Shown piece after piece: positions 52,668 to 60,446 of a stretch of DNA of 64,000 bases (its first letter is position 1; each line of letters begins with the position of its first letter). The DNA is from an uncultured Coriobacteriaceae bacterium (lineage in GTDB: Bacteria; Actinomycetota; Coriobacteriia; Coriobacteriales; Eggerthellaceae). Made by a program: the position numbers and the translations under genes. The DNA is taken from positions 62,001 to 126,000 of the forward strand of contig CALDCB010000012.1 in assembly GCA_937937585.1 (NCBI GenBank), read 5' to 3'. The notes under the pieces are model-generated. The model was not told where the DNA came from and searched no databases. It worked only from the letters and a program-made list of their open reading frames with translations.

Positions 52668-52681
52668 CGAACATCGGTTCG
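52668..52681. promoter_or_regulatory. LexA/DinR-type SOS box
   Basis: CGAAC-ATCG-GTTCG is a perfect inverted repeat with a four-base centre, matching the gram-positive and actinobacterial LexA consensus CGAACN4GTTCG. It lies between two divergent genes. Confidence 0.85.
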
Positions 52682-52724
52682 AATTCTGGTAGCGAACAGA
52701 CTGTGAAGATTAAAGGGGGTGTGA

Positions 52725-54101
52725 ATGTCTGATAGTTTTCGGACGGTGAAAGGCGAAACATCAGCTTGCGGTGCCGCGTCAATCAGCAAGCTATCGCAGA
52801 CGCATCAGCCTTCCGACAAAACGTACCTGTGCATTGACCTGAAGTCGTTCTACGCTTCGGTCGAATGTGTTGATCGCGGGTTGGATCCATTCGTCACCAA
52901 CCTGGTTGTGGCCGATCCTGAACGCAGTGCCAACACTATTTGCCTTGCCATCACACCTGCGCTGAAAGCGCGTGGCGTAAGGAACCGCTGCCGTTTGCGC
53001 GATGTCCCCGAGGGCATTGACTATGTTTGCGCAATGCCGCGCATGAAGCGCTACATGGAAGTGTCAGGGCATGTCGTTGACGTGTGTAGACAGTTCGTTT
53101 CTCCTGATGACATGCATGTTTACTCAATTGATGAATCGTTCATCGACGCCACGCCCTACCTGAAGCTTTACGGCGTGGATGGTCGCGCGTTCGCGAAAAT
53201 GCTCATGCAGGCGGTGTTCGACAAGACGGGCATCACGGCTACGGCGGGCATCGGTCCGAACCTGCTGATGGCCAAGGTGGCGCTTGACGTGTGCGCCAAG
53301 CATGCGCCAGACGGCATTGGTCAGCTGGATGACGAGTCATGGCGCCGCGAGGTTTGGTTTCATCAGCCCATCACTGACATTTGGGGCATCGGGCCCGGCA
53401 TTGCGCGACGGCTGGCAAAGCACGGCGTGTTCGACCTTGCGGGTGTGTGTTCGCTGCCGAAGAAGTCCATTCAGAAGGAGTTCGGCAAGAACGGTCTGTT
53501 TCTGCTTGACCATGCGTGGGGGCAGGAGCCGTGTACCATTTCTCAAGCGAAGAATTACCGGCGGCGCGACCATTCCATCACGAATGGTCAGGTTCTTATG
53601 CGCGACTACAGCTACGACGAAGTGCAGACGCTTATTCGCGAGATGGCGCTTTCATCGTGTTTGGAGCTTACCGAGAAGGGACTTGTCGCGGCGAATGTTG
53701 GAATTTGGGTAGGTTACTCGTCGTCGGGTGTTAGTCATCATGCGTGGGATCATGGGCGGGTACCGGCTTTCGGCGCAGGCGGCAGCATGCGATTCCCGCG
53801 TGCGACAGATTCGGTGACGCAAACTGTAGACGCGCTGTTGGAGCTTTATTTGAAGCATGTTGACCCACGGATGGCAATACGACGTGTGAACATCGCGCTT
53901 GGCGGGTTGGTTGATAAGGACGACGTGCAATTGTCCTTGTTCGACGACCCCCAGGAGGAAGGCAAGGAAGAAGCGGTTGCCCAGGCAATGGTTGCCGTGC
54001 GGTCGCGGTTCGGGAAGAACGCGGTGTTTTCGGGAACCAGCCTTCTGCCCGAAGCGAATGGGCGCGAGCGGAATATGCAGGTAGGAGGCCATCGGGCGTG
54101 A
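52725..54101 (+). CDS. Y-family DNA polymerase (UmuC/UvrX-like)
   Basis: A 458-residue error-prone polymerase for copying past damaged DNA. Catalytic residues stand in CIDLKSFYASVE and YSIDESFID. Helix-hairpin-helix motifs follow (IWGIGPGIARRLAKHG), and the C-terminus has a beta-clamp-binding QLSLF motif near residue 405. The N-terminal 30 residues are an extra polar stretch. It is closest in layout to the UvrX/YqjW branch of firmicutes. AAAGGGGG precedes the ATG. The LexA-type box upstream and the YolD-like partner downstream mark it as an SOS mutagenesis gene. Confidence 0.92.
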   Translation: MSDSFRTVKGETSACGAASISKLSQTHQPSDKTYLCIDLKSFYASVECVDRGLDPFVTNLVVADPERSANTICLAITPALKARGVRNRCRLRDVPEGIDYVCAMPRMKRYMEVSGHVVDVCRQFVSPDDMHVYSIDESFIDATPYLKLYGVDGRAFAKMLMQAVFDKTGITATAGIGPNLLMAKVALDVCAKHAPDGIGQLDDESWRREVWFHQPITDIWGIGPGIARRLAKHGVFDLAGVCSLPKKSIQKEFGKNGLFLLDHAWGQEPCTISQAKNYRRRDHSITNGQVLMRDYSYDEVQTLIREMALSSCLELTEKGLVAANVGIWVGYSSSGVSHHAWDHGRVPAFGAGGSMRFPRATDSVTQTVDALLELYLKHVDPRMAIRRVNIALGGLVDKDDVQLSLFDDPQEEGKEEAVAQAMVAVRSRFGKNAVFSGTSLLPEANGRERNMQVGGHRA

Positions 54102-54340
54102 TGATGAGTATTGATCAGGCGCGGCGTGCGGCGCAGATTCCCTCGGTGGATATGTGGGCCGGTATTTCAGATGACGAGCGTGAGTATCGAGCGCAGGTGC
54201 TGGACGATATTGCGAAGAGGGTTGCTGCTGAAGGGGTTCATCGTGCGATACCGGGGGACGATCGCGGCAGACAGTTCATGCCGTTCGCGGCGCTGAAGGG
54301 CTTCGACGAGGTTATTGCGGAAGGCGAGAGCGGGACGTAG
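54098..54340 (+). CDS. YolD-like protein
   Basis: An 80-residue protein with DRGRQFMPFAALKGFDE near the C-terminus, the core motif of YolD-like proteins, which are found beside UmuC-like polymerases and are thought to act as UmuD-like partners. Its ATG overlaps the polymerase stop (ATGA), so it is translationally coupled. It is at the short end of the family (about 100 residues). Confidence 0.85.
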   Translation: MMMSIDQARRAAQIPSVDMWAGISDDEREYRAQVLDDIAKRVAAEGVHRAIPGDDRGRQFMPFAALKGFDEVIAEGESGT

Positions 54341-54479
54341 GCAAGGCAGAAGCGTAGACGCTGTTGCTCGAGCGTGCGTTGACCTCCTCCGAGCCGGTTC
54401 TGTTTTGCGAAGCCGGTTGCACGCACATCCCGTTCGCCAACCAAGGTTGTGAAGGTAGCGTGGGCAATGCAAGAAACGC

Positions 54480-54508
54480 TTGCCATGTGCGTAAGAGGCG
54501 AGTAATAT
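54480..54508 (+). promoter_or_regulatory. Promoter of initiator tRNA
   Basis: TTGCCA (54480-54485), 17 bases and TAATAT (54503-54508) about 50 bases before the tRNA. Confidence 0.6.
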
Positions 54509-54559
54509 ATCTTCTGTTGTTTGAGAGACAAGCAAGTTTCGAACGGCGCTTACATACAT

Positions 54560-54636
54560 TGCGGGGTGGAGCAGTCTGGTAGCTCGCCGGGCTCATAACC
54601 CGGAGGCCGTAGGTTCAAATCCTGCCCCCGCGACCA
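54560..54636 (+). tRNA. Initiator tRNA-fMet(CAT)
   Basis: A 77-base tRNA with encoded CCA. The anticodon loop CTCATAA gives CAT, and the three G-C pairs GGG/CCC next to the loop mark an initiator. The first acceptor position is T (54560) opposite G (54632), not the usual C-A mismatch. Confidence 0.92.
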
Positions 54637-54644
54637 AAACTTCA

Positions 54645-54667
54645 GCCCTCTTCGGAGGGTTTTTTTG
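54645..54667 (+). terminator. Terminator of tRNA-fMet
   Basis: CCCTC-TTCG-GAGGG followed by seven T. Confidence 0.9.
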
Positions 54668-54677
54668 TTGCGCTAGC

Positions 54678-54713
54678 GCAGGCCAGAACGGTAAAAGTTC
54701 TGACCTGCTTTTT
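54678..54713 (+). terminator. Second terminator-like hairpin
   Basis: GCAGGCCAGAAC (54678-54689) pairs with GTTCTGACCTGC (54697-54708), one mismatch, then TTTTT. It backs up the tRNA-fMet terminator and lies just before the convergent ATPase gene. Confidence 0.75.
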
Positions 54714-54817
54714 GTTGTCGATATCAACTGCTCGTGTTGTTGCTTGTGCTGCTGCATCAGTGCGGGGAATACGGTGCGATCTGGATTTTCGGGCTGTACG
54801 ACTGGTCGCCGGCTAGG

Positions 54818-56089
54818 CTACACGAGATCTTGCAGTAGGAATTTCCATGCGGGTTTAACCTCGATGCGTGTATCGCCCTCTATGATTTCCCCTTCTTCCT
54901 CTTTTGTCACGATAAGCAATCGACGAAAGGATTCGTCGATACGGGCTAGTTTCACCAGGTTGCCTATCTCCCTAGGCTTGGCGCTTTCGGAAAGCGAATA
55001 GGCCACTTGCACTGCAAGGCCTTGTCCGGGCACGTAAAAATCTATGTCGATGCCGTTTTTCGGTGATTTCAGGTAATGAAGCCCCTCGCCAAAGACATCA
55101 TGCATTGCTACGGCTACCTCGTTTTCGAGCAAGGCTGGCTCCTTTCCGATCAGGAAAAGATTGAGCAATCCGTTGTCGCTGAAGTAGCGCTTCGGATTCC
55201 CCTCGCGCTCTACAAACTTCGCAACGGCGTTTTTTACTTCAAACAGCAGATAAGCCTCGCGAGCCATGGCAAGGTAGTCCAGCAGCGTGCTCTTGCTGAC
55301 GTTGTAGCCCAATCCGCGCAACACGCCATGCAGCGTCGTGGCAGAGGTCTCGTTGCAGACGGTTTCGGCGACTTTCTTCATGAGCACGCGCAAAGCATTG
55401 GGGTTTCGCACGCCATTGCGCGCCACCATGTCTCCGAACAAGACCTTTTGGTACACGCTTTCCGTATATTCGCGAGCGGAGATATAGCGAAGCGACTCGG
55501 GGAAGCCGCCATTCTGATAAAACGTATCGAATGCGCTTGCGATGGCCCCTTTGGCCTTTGTTGCGTACAGCGCCTCGGTATCATGGGGCACGCCGACAGC
55601 GTCGAGATATTCGTCAAAGCGGTAAGGGGTCACATGCTTGACGAAATAGCGTCCGCCAAGAGTGGTAGCTATCTGGCCGCTAAGCATGTTTGCATTGCTG
55701 CCGGTTATCCACACACGTTCGCCAGCGTCGGCCAAGCGTCGCGCAAACTTTTCCCAGCCGTCTACGTTCTGTATTTCATCAAAGAAGAAGAAGCCCGATT
55801 GCCTGCTGAGCTCGCTTTGTGCCGACAAGATGTCGTTGAAATCGTCAACGCGGAATTCCGCCAGACGCTCGTCCTCGAAATTGATGTAGATGATCCGGTT
55901 CCATTCCACGCCCGATTCCACCAGGTCTCGGGCTATTTTGTAGAGCAGGGTGGACTTGCCGGCGCGGCGCAGGCCGGTAATCACGTAGTTAGCCTGAGGG
56001 TCGAGCGAATACCGACGCGGCACGATGCGCGCATTGCGAATGATTTCATGTTGGTCGAAGATGACGCTTTTCAGCACTTCAGGATTCAT
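54818..56089 (-). CDS. AAA_14/DUF4143 ATPase
   Basis: A 423-residue ATPase of the archaeal/bacterial AAA_14 type with a C-terminal DUF4143 nuclease-like domain. Walker A is TGLRRAGKSTL (about 38-48) and Walker B is FFFFDEIQ (about 98-105), and a WITGSNA sensor follows. DUF4143 covers about 210-390. Family roles are uncertain; they appear in variable islands and have been suggested to belong to mobile or defence systems. No ribosome site is visible before ATG 56089. Its upstream region holds three inverted repeats overlapping TATAAT boxes, so it is likely repressed by a DNA-binding factor. It follows tRNA-fMet, a common insertion site. Confidence 0.82.
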   Translation of the reverse strand: MNPEVLKSVIFDQHEIIRNARIVPRRYSLDPQANYVITGLRRAGKSTLLYKIARDLVESGVEWNRIIYINFEDERLAEFRVDDFNDILSAQSELSRQSGFFFFDEIQNVDGWEKFARRLADAGERVWITGSNANMLSGQIATTLGGRYFVKHVTPYRFDEYLDAVGVPHDTEALYATKAKGAIASAFDTFYQNGGFPESLRYISAREYTESVYQKVLFGDMVARNGVRNPNALRVLMKKVAETVCNETSATTLHGVLRGLGYNVSKSTLLDYLAMAREAYLLFEVKNAVAKFVEREGNPKRYFSDNGLLNLFLIGKEPALLENEVAVAMHDVFGEGLHYLKSPKNGIDIDFYVPGQGLAVQVAYSLSESAKPREIGNLVKLARIDESFRRLLIVTKEEEGEIIEGDTRIEVKPAWKFLLQDLV

Positions 56090-56101
56090 GGGAATACCAA
56101 T

Positions 56102-56121
56102 CTGTTCAATATGATGAACAG
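56102..56121. promoter_or_regulatory. Palindromic operator-like site 1
   Basis: CTGTTCA-ATATGA-TGAACAG, a perfect 7-bp inverted repeat directly before the ATPase start codon. It adjoins a minus-strand TATAAT (56122-56127). Confidence 0.6.
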
Positions 56122-56134
56122 ATTATAGGGTTTT

Positions 56135-56187
56135 CTGTTCAGTATATCGAACGGAATTATAGTAAATCTGTTCGATATACTGAACAG
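56135..56187. promoter_or_regulatory. Perfect 18-bp inverted repeat with internal promoter box
   Basis: Arms 56135-56152 and 56170-56187 are exact reverse complements around 17 bases. The spacer region holds a second minus-strand TATAAT (56156-56161) with TTCAGT 17 bases away. Each arm is similar to the halves of site 1, so three or four copies of one operator seem to control the ATPase promoter. Confidence 0.7.
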
Positions 56188-56337
56188 ATGGCATGGTTTG
56201 GAAGGAAGATCGCTTATCGTCTGCGTGTTGTTGGTGCTGAGCTGGCTTGGTCTGTGTAGTCAACCGCGTTGCCAGATCCCATGCATAACGAACAACTGAA
56301 ACTCGCGCATCTTTTGGCCCGATTCATTTGGTTGGCG

Positions 56338-58149
56338 CTACAAGCTCTCGTAGTAGCCACGTATTTTTCTAGCCATAAGGATACGGCGCTGAGCAAGGAA
56401 GTCCTCGTAATCGGCCGCACCCATATCGAATATTCCTCCCGGAATGCAATTCGACTCAAGGTTGGTCAAGAGACCTGCTTTATCAGAAATGTCGCCGAAG
56501 TAATTTTTTCCTGCTGCGATGGCCTCTCTCGCTTGTGTGAAGTACTCGCCAGGACGCATTTCGCCAATCGCTATGTTGATGCGCTTTTCAAGGTAGGTAT
56601 AGTTCGCGATCTGGTTATAGAGGCGCTGCGGCGCGTCGATCGTCTTCCTCAGATACGCCTTCGGGAAGATGTGGTGGATGTCGCCAACGTTGCCGATGAC
56701 GTCGGCCACCTTGAACCCGTTTGTGAACAGGGTGTTGTCAGCCGAACGAACTTGTGACGCTACGTAGACCATCCATGCTCCAGTTCGCACTGAAGTTGTA
56801 ACGAGATTCTGCGGCAAGGTGACTTCCCAGAAATTGTCGGAAAGCTGCGATGCGGCGATTTCGTTGTAGAACGGGATGAATCCCTGTTCGGATATTCGAC
56901 GCATGTCGCGATCCATAATGGATTCCGACGAGCCGGAATAGCGCCCGGTGAGGATGGACATCACATACCAGCGCTGCACCCAGCGCTTAACATCGGTCGA
57001 AGACACGGAGGCGTCTTCTCGCAGGGTGAGATACAGATTGTAGGCAAAATTGACCGCGCCCTTGGATCCGATGATCGATGGGGACGCGAACCCTGCCGAG
57101 CGAAGAGCGGCGGTAAAGTCCTGGAAATTGCTTTTGCGCATGAACTTAACCACGCCGTCATGTAGCTTGGTGAAAGACTCGTCTGCTATCTCGCCTTTGA
57201 AGTCACGGGCCTCAAAATCGCGGCCAGAAAGAAGAGACACCAGGTCGGCGAGCTTGCCGCGGCCGAACATGTGCATGAACGCGACGCGCAGGACGTCATT
57301 ATAGTCAGGGTCGTAAATGTCGTCCTTGTCGTCCTTGAGCCATTCGCACTTATCTGCGAACTCGGATTCCATGAACTCGGCGTCGTTCTGGCTGATAGTG
57401 GCCCAGAATTCGGGCTTGACGGCCAAATGGCAGTAATAGTCGATGGCTTTGCGCAGCATGTTGCCGCCGTGAACCTCATCGGCAGCGATTTTAGACATTG
57501 CGAAGTCGGCTTGGGATAAAACGGCTCCCTTGGAATTGATTCGGATGAAGATGTCCGTAACCTCGTCGATGCTGCATTCGGCAGCTACGACGATGCAGCC
57601 GAGCTGACGCGTTGCTATCGCCTTAAGATCGGTGATTCTCGAGTTCACGACCTTGGGATCGCAGCCGGGGTTCGCCTCTATGTATTCGTTGACGAAAGTC
57701 CAGGAGTCGAAATCAGGGGCGAAGAACTCTGCAATGTCCGATATCCATCGCGGATCTTTATCAATCACCGGCGTAAGCACGGCAAAAGGAGTGTCCTCGC
57801 CTTCGTAAAGAGGGTTGAAGGCGATCTTTACGCGCTTCGACTCGTAATCTTCATTAAGCACGGCTTTGCCCGCGAGCGCGGCGGTGAGAGCCGTCACGCG
57901 CTGCTGACCGTCGATAAGCACCGTCTTGCCCTCTGCAACGCCGCCGCCCTTGATCTTCACGTCGGGGTTCTTCCATGTGATCAGATAGCCGGTCGGGTAT
58001 CCATGGTAAAGAGAGTCGACCAAATCGCGAACTTTGGTGCTGTCCCACACGAAGGGTCGCTGGATTTCGGGAATTGCGATGTCGCCGGACTCTATAAGCC
58101 CAAGGATGCTTTGCACTGAGTAAGTGGTGACGCTGTAGCAATCTTTCAT
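56338..58149 (-). CDS. DUF262-domain protein with C-terminal HNH-like motif
   Basis: A 603-residue protein. The N-terminal DUF262 domain (about 5-230) has IPEIQRPFVWD and the ParB-like motif DGQQRVTAL. The C-terminal part (about 440-600) has DIHHIFPKAYL and NYTYLEKRIN, an HNH-like signature as in DUF1524. This is the layout of GmrS/GmrD-type modification-dependent restriction proteins and related phage-defence nucleases. The motif ends in the bases that GmrSD uses for nucleotide binding and DNA cutting (family knowledge). AGGATC precedes the ATG. It stands 248 bases upstream of the ATPase on the same strand with an accessory look, yet the target is unknown. Confidence 0.8.
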   Translation of the reverse strand: MKDCYSVTTYSVQSILGLIESGDIAIPEIQRPFVWDSTKVRDLVDSLYHGYPTGYLITWKNPDVKIKGGGVAEGKTVLIDGQQRVTALTAALAGKAVLNEDYESKRVKIAFNPLYEGEDTPFAVLTPVIDKDPRWISDIAEFFAPDFDSWTFVNEYIEANPGCDPKVVNSRITDLKAIATRQLGCIVVAAECSIDEVTDIFIRINSKGAVLSQADFAMSKIAADEVHGGNMLRKAIDYYCHLAVKPEFWATISQNDAEFMESEFADKCEWLKDDKDDIYDPDYNDVLRVAFMHMFGRGKLADLVSLLSGRDFEARDFKGEIADESFTKLHDGVVKFMRKSNFQDFTAALRSAGFASPSIIGSKGAVNFAYNLYLTLREDASVSSTDVKRWVQRWYVMSILTGRYSGSSESIMDRDMRRISEQGFIPFYNEIAASQLSDNFWEVTLPQNLVTTSVRTGAWMVYVASQVRSADNTLFTNGFKVADVIGNVGDIHHIFPKAYLRKTIDAPQRLYNQIANYTYLEKRINIAIGEMRPGEYFTQAREAIAAGKNYFGDISDKAGLLTNLESNCIPGGIFDMGAADYEDFLAQRRILMARKIRGYYESL

Positions 58150-58242
58150 ATTCGATCCTAGAAACCGGTGCTAAACGAACGAAGCTATTTTACTTCTCAT
58201 ATGCAAATTTCCACCGAGATGGGTTCCGATGGCTGGTGCAAT

Positions 58243-58270
58243 GAGCCTAAGTGGAATTCCGCTTAGGCTC
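58243..58270. other. Perfect 12-bp hairpin between DUF262 and Crp/Fnr genes
   Basis: GAGCCTAAGTGG pairs with CCGCTTAGGCTC around AATT. No T run follows on either strand. It may end the Crp/Fnr transcript in the way of U-less actinobacterial terminators. Confidence 0.5.
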
Positions 58271-58280
58271 CTACTGGTCG

Positions 58281-58937
58281 TCACTTCAAAACGAAGTGGC
58301 TTCGGCGGGTCTTGATAAGCCCCGCTTTCTGCATGCGTGAGAGCTCGGCGGAAAGGGCGCTGCGGTCGACTCCCAGGTAATCGGCAAGCTGCTGGCGATC
58401 GAAGGGGATGTCGAACTCGTTTTCGCCCGTCCGCTCGGCGACGTCGGACAAGTACGCCAGCACTTTGCCGCGGATCGTTTTCGGGGCAACATGAAGAATG
58501 CGGCGCGAGAGGTTAAGGCTTTGATGTGCGATGATCGCCGTCACGCTTGCGCTGACCCTGGCGTGATGCGGGCACGCGTGGGTGCAGGTGGTCAGCATTT
58601 TCGCAAGGTTCAGGAACAGGACGGCCGTATCCTCGGCGGCGATGATGTCCACCATAAGGGGCTCGTCGGGCACGGCGGCATATGCTTCGCCGAACATTTC
58701 GCCCGCCGTTTTCACGCCAAGAACGCTGACATTGCCCCAGCGGTCAACGCTCTCGATGCGCACGCTTCCTTCAAGAACGATCCCAGCCGTCGTGATGACG
58801 TCGCCCATCAGGTGGATTCGTGCGCCTGCTTTGTAGTGGCGTTCGCGCGCGGCAAGGCAGCCAAGTATGGCCTCGATTTCTTGAGGGCTCGACCCGCGGA
58901 ACAGCTGCGTTGTCGCTAGGAATTCGCTTTGCTTCAT
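58281..58937 (-). CDS. Crp/Fnr-family transcription regulator
   Basis: A 218-residue regulator with an N-terminal cyclic-nucleotide-binding-like domain (about 15-125) and a C-terminal winged helix-turn-helix (about 150-215; PFDRQQLADYLGVDRSALSAELSRM is the recognition region, cut short here). It has no FNR-type four-Cys cluster, though Cys residues around 127-131 (CTHAC) occur. It may sense a redox or nitrosative signal or a small ligand, as HcpR-type relatives do. ATG 58937 has GAGGAA before it. It is divergent from the 4Fe-4S gene across a palindromic operator and probably controls both. Confidence 0.85.
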   Translation of the reverse strand: MKQSEFLATTQLFRGSSPQEIEAILGCLAARERHYKAGARIHLMGDVITTAGIVLEGSVRIESVDRWGNVSVLGVKTAGEMFGEAYAAVPDEPLMVDIIAAEDTAVLFLNLAKMLTTCTHACPHHARVSASVTAIIAHQSLNLSRRILHVAPKTIRGKVLAYLSDVAERTGENEFDIPFDRQQLADYLGVDRSALSAELSRMQKAGLIKTRRSHFVLK

Positions 58938-58957
58938 GATTCCTCGATTCGCAAGCA

Positions 58958-58977
58958 TATGTTGTAGTTACAACATA
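58958..58977. promoter_or_regulatory. Crp/Fnr-type operator
   Basis: TATGTTGTA-GT-TACAACATA is a perfect 9-bp inverted repeat in the 96-base spacer between the regulator and the ferredoxin-like gene. Its form suits a Crp/Fnr dimer; the centre TTGTA is unlike the plain FNR TTGAT. Confidence 0.75.
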
Positions 58978-59033
58978 CAGGATAGTACGTTTTTCGTATC
59001 ATGCAGCCAGTTCAGACGACGAAAGGGGGAGGC

Positions 59034-59768
59034 ATGATTCGCAAAATCATACAGATCGACCAGGAGAAATGCGACGGCTGCGGAATTTGCGCCGAAGCGT
59101 GCCACGAGGGGGCTATCGAGATCGTTAACGGGAAGGCAAGGCTTGTGCGCGATGATTTCTGCGACGGTTTCGGCGACTGTTTGCCGGGTTGCCCCCGGGG
59201 CGCCATCTCGTTTGCCGAGCGCGAGGCAGCGGCTTACGACGAAGCGGCGGTTGAGCACAGTAAGCGCGAAAGGGAGTCCGAAACGAAGACTTACGGCAGA
59301 CCGGCCGGCACCTGCCCTGGATCGGCTGTTCGGGTATTCGACCGTGCGGCTGAGGATACCAGCATGAATGAAGCCACCCGATTCGCCGCGGCGCAAAGCG
59401 CGCCCTCGCAGCTTCGCAATTGGCCCGTGCAAATCAAGCTGGCGCCAACGCAGGCCCCGTATTTCCAGGGCGCCAACTTGCTTATTGCCGCCGACTGCTG
59501 TGCGTTTTCGTACGGCAACTTCCACGCCGATTTCATTCGCAACAAAGTTTGCCTTGTTGGCTGCCCGAAGCTTGACGGCACCGATTACTCCGAGAAGCTG
59601 ACCGAGATTATTGCGAACAACGACATCAAGAGCGTCATCATCACGCGCATGGAGGTCCCATGCTGTGGCGGTTTGGAGCGCATGGCCGTCAAGGCTTTGC
59701 GCGCATCGGGGAAGTTCATCCCTTGGCAAGTTATCACGTTCTCGCTCGACGGCCGCATCTTGGATTAG
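59034..59768 (+). CDS. 4Fe-4S binding protein (two-cluster ferredoxin-like)
   Basis: A 244-residue soluble protein. Residues 1-65 form a two-cluster ferredoxin: CDGCGICAEAC and a second motif CDGFGDCLPGC with spaced Cys. A linker is followed by an extended domain (about 120-244) with CCAFSYG, CLVGCPKLDGTDY and VPCCGGLERM, the pattern of ferredoxin-like proteins encoded with Crp/Fnr regulators and hybrid cluster genes in anaerobes. No hcp gene is in the window. AAAGGGGGAGG precedes ATG 59034, and ATG 59001 is an earlier alternative. It is probably controlled by the neighbouring regulator. Confidence 0.85.
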   Translation: MIRKIIQIDQEKCDGCGICAEACHEGAIEIVNGKARLVRDDFCDGFGDCLPGCPRGAISFAEREAAAYDEAAVEHSKRERESETKTYGRPAGTCPGSAVRVFDRAAEDTSMNEATRFAAAQSAPSQLRNWPVQIKLAPTQAPYFQGANLLIAADCCAFSYGNFHADFIRNKVCLVGCPKLDGTDYSEKLTEIIANNDIKSVIITRMEVPCCGGLERMAVKALRASGKFIPWQVITFSLDGRILD

Positions 59769-59805
59769 CCTGTTGGTTCTCGATTTGTCTTTTGCGGTTG
59801 AAATT

Positions 59806-59842
59806 CAGCCCTGGACTGGTAACACAGTTCGGGGCTGTTTTT
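59806..59842 (+). terminator. Terminator after the 4Fe-4S gene
   Basis: CAGCCC (59806-59811) pairs with GGGCTG (59832-59837) with an inner ACTG/CAGT pairing, then TTTTT. Confidence 0.75.
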
Positions 59843-59976
59843 GCATATTCGCCCTTGCTGTCCCATGCAGGGTACAGTTCGCGCTTCGCTGACGTGGAAT
59901 AATAATCGTAATGAGAAAGCGAGGTGGCTGGCTAATGGGTCGCTGTGAGCGCTGGGAAACGAGAGGGCGTGACGTA

Positions 59977-60432
59977 ATGGGAAACATCATCGGATGGTAT
60001 TGCAAAGACTGCGGGGCGAGTGAAAGCTTCTACTCTGGAGGTGGAATGCTGAGCTTCAACGATTCTGATTTCGTTTCGCGCTCGAAGGATGGGTCTTGCG
60101 GTCCCGCTATGAAAAGGCTGCTTGGCGACGGAATCCCAGAGGGGTGGACCGTTTTTGAAGAGCACGTCTTTTACAGGTGCCCCAATCCTAATTGCGGTGG
60201 CGTTATCGAAGGCAGTGCCTTCAAGATCGCCGACGGCAGCAGAAGAGGATGCCTTGCCTACTATGTCAAGCCCGACAGTTGCGAAGTGTGCGGCGAGGAG
60301 CTCGCCTTCTGGGACGACCGGACACCCATGAGCGATGGCGAGCTGTTGGCTTTGTGTCAGGAGCACGTCGACGGCGGCTGCCCTAACTGCGGTAGTGCGA
60401 ACGTGCAATTGGCAAGGGGATGCTGGGACTAG
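59977..60432 (+). CDS. Cys-rich Zn-ribbon-type hypothetical protein
   Basis: A 151-residue protein of unknown function with four Cys pairs: CKDCG near the start, CPNPNCGG in the middle, CEVCGEE and a final CPNCGS. It probably binds one or two zinc ions. ATG 59977 is chosen because GAGAGGG precedes it. ATG 59935 with GAGGTGG and ATG 59911 are alternatives. It ends 14 bases before the next gene; the two are probably cotranscribed. Confidence 0.6.
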   Translation: MGNIIGWYCKDCGASESFYSGGGMLSFNDSDFVSRSKDGSCGPAMKRLLGDGIPEGWTVFEEHVFYRCPNPNCGGVIEGSAFKIADGSRRGCLAYYVKPDSCEVCGEELAFWDDRTPMSDGELLALCQEHVDGGCPNCGSANVQLARGCWD

Positions 60433-60446
60433 CGAAGGGGCGTGAA

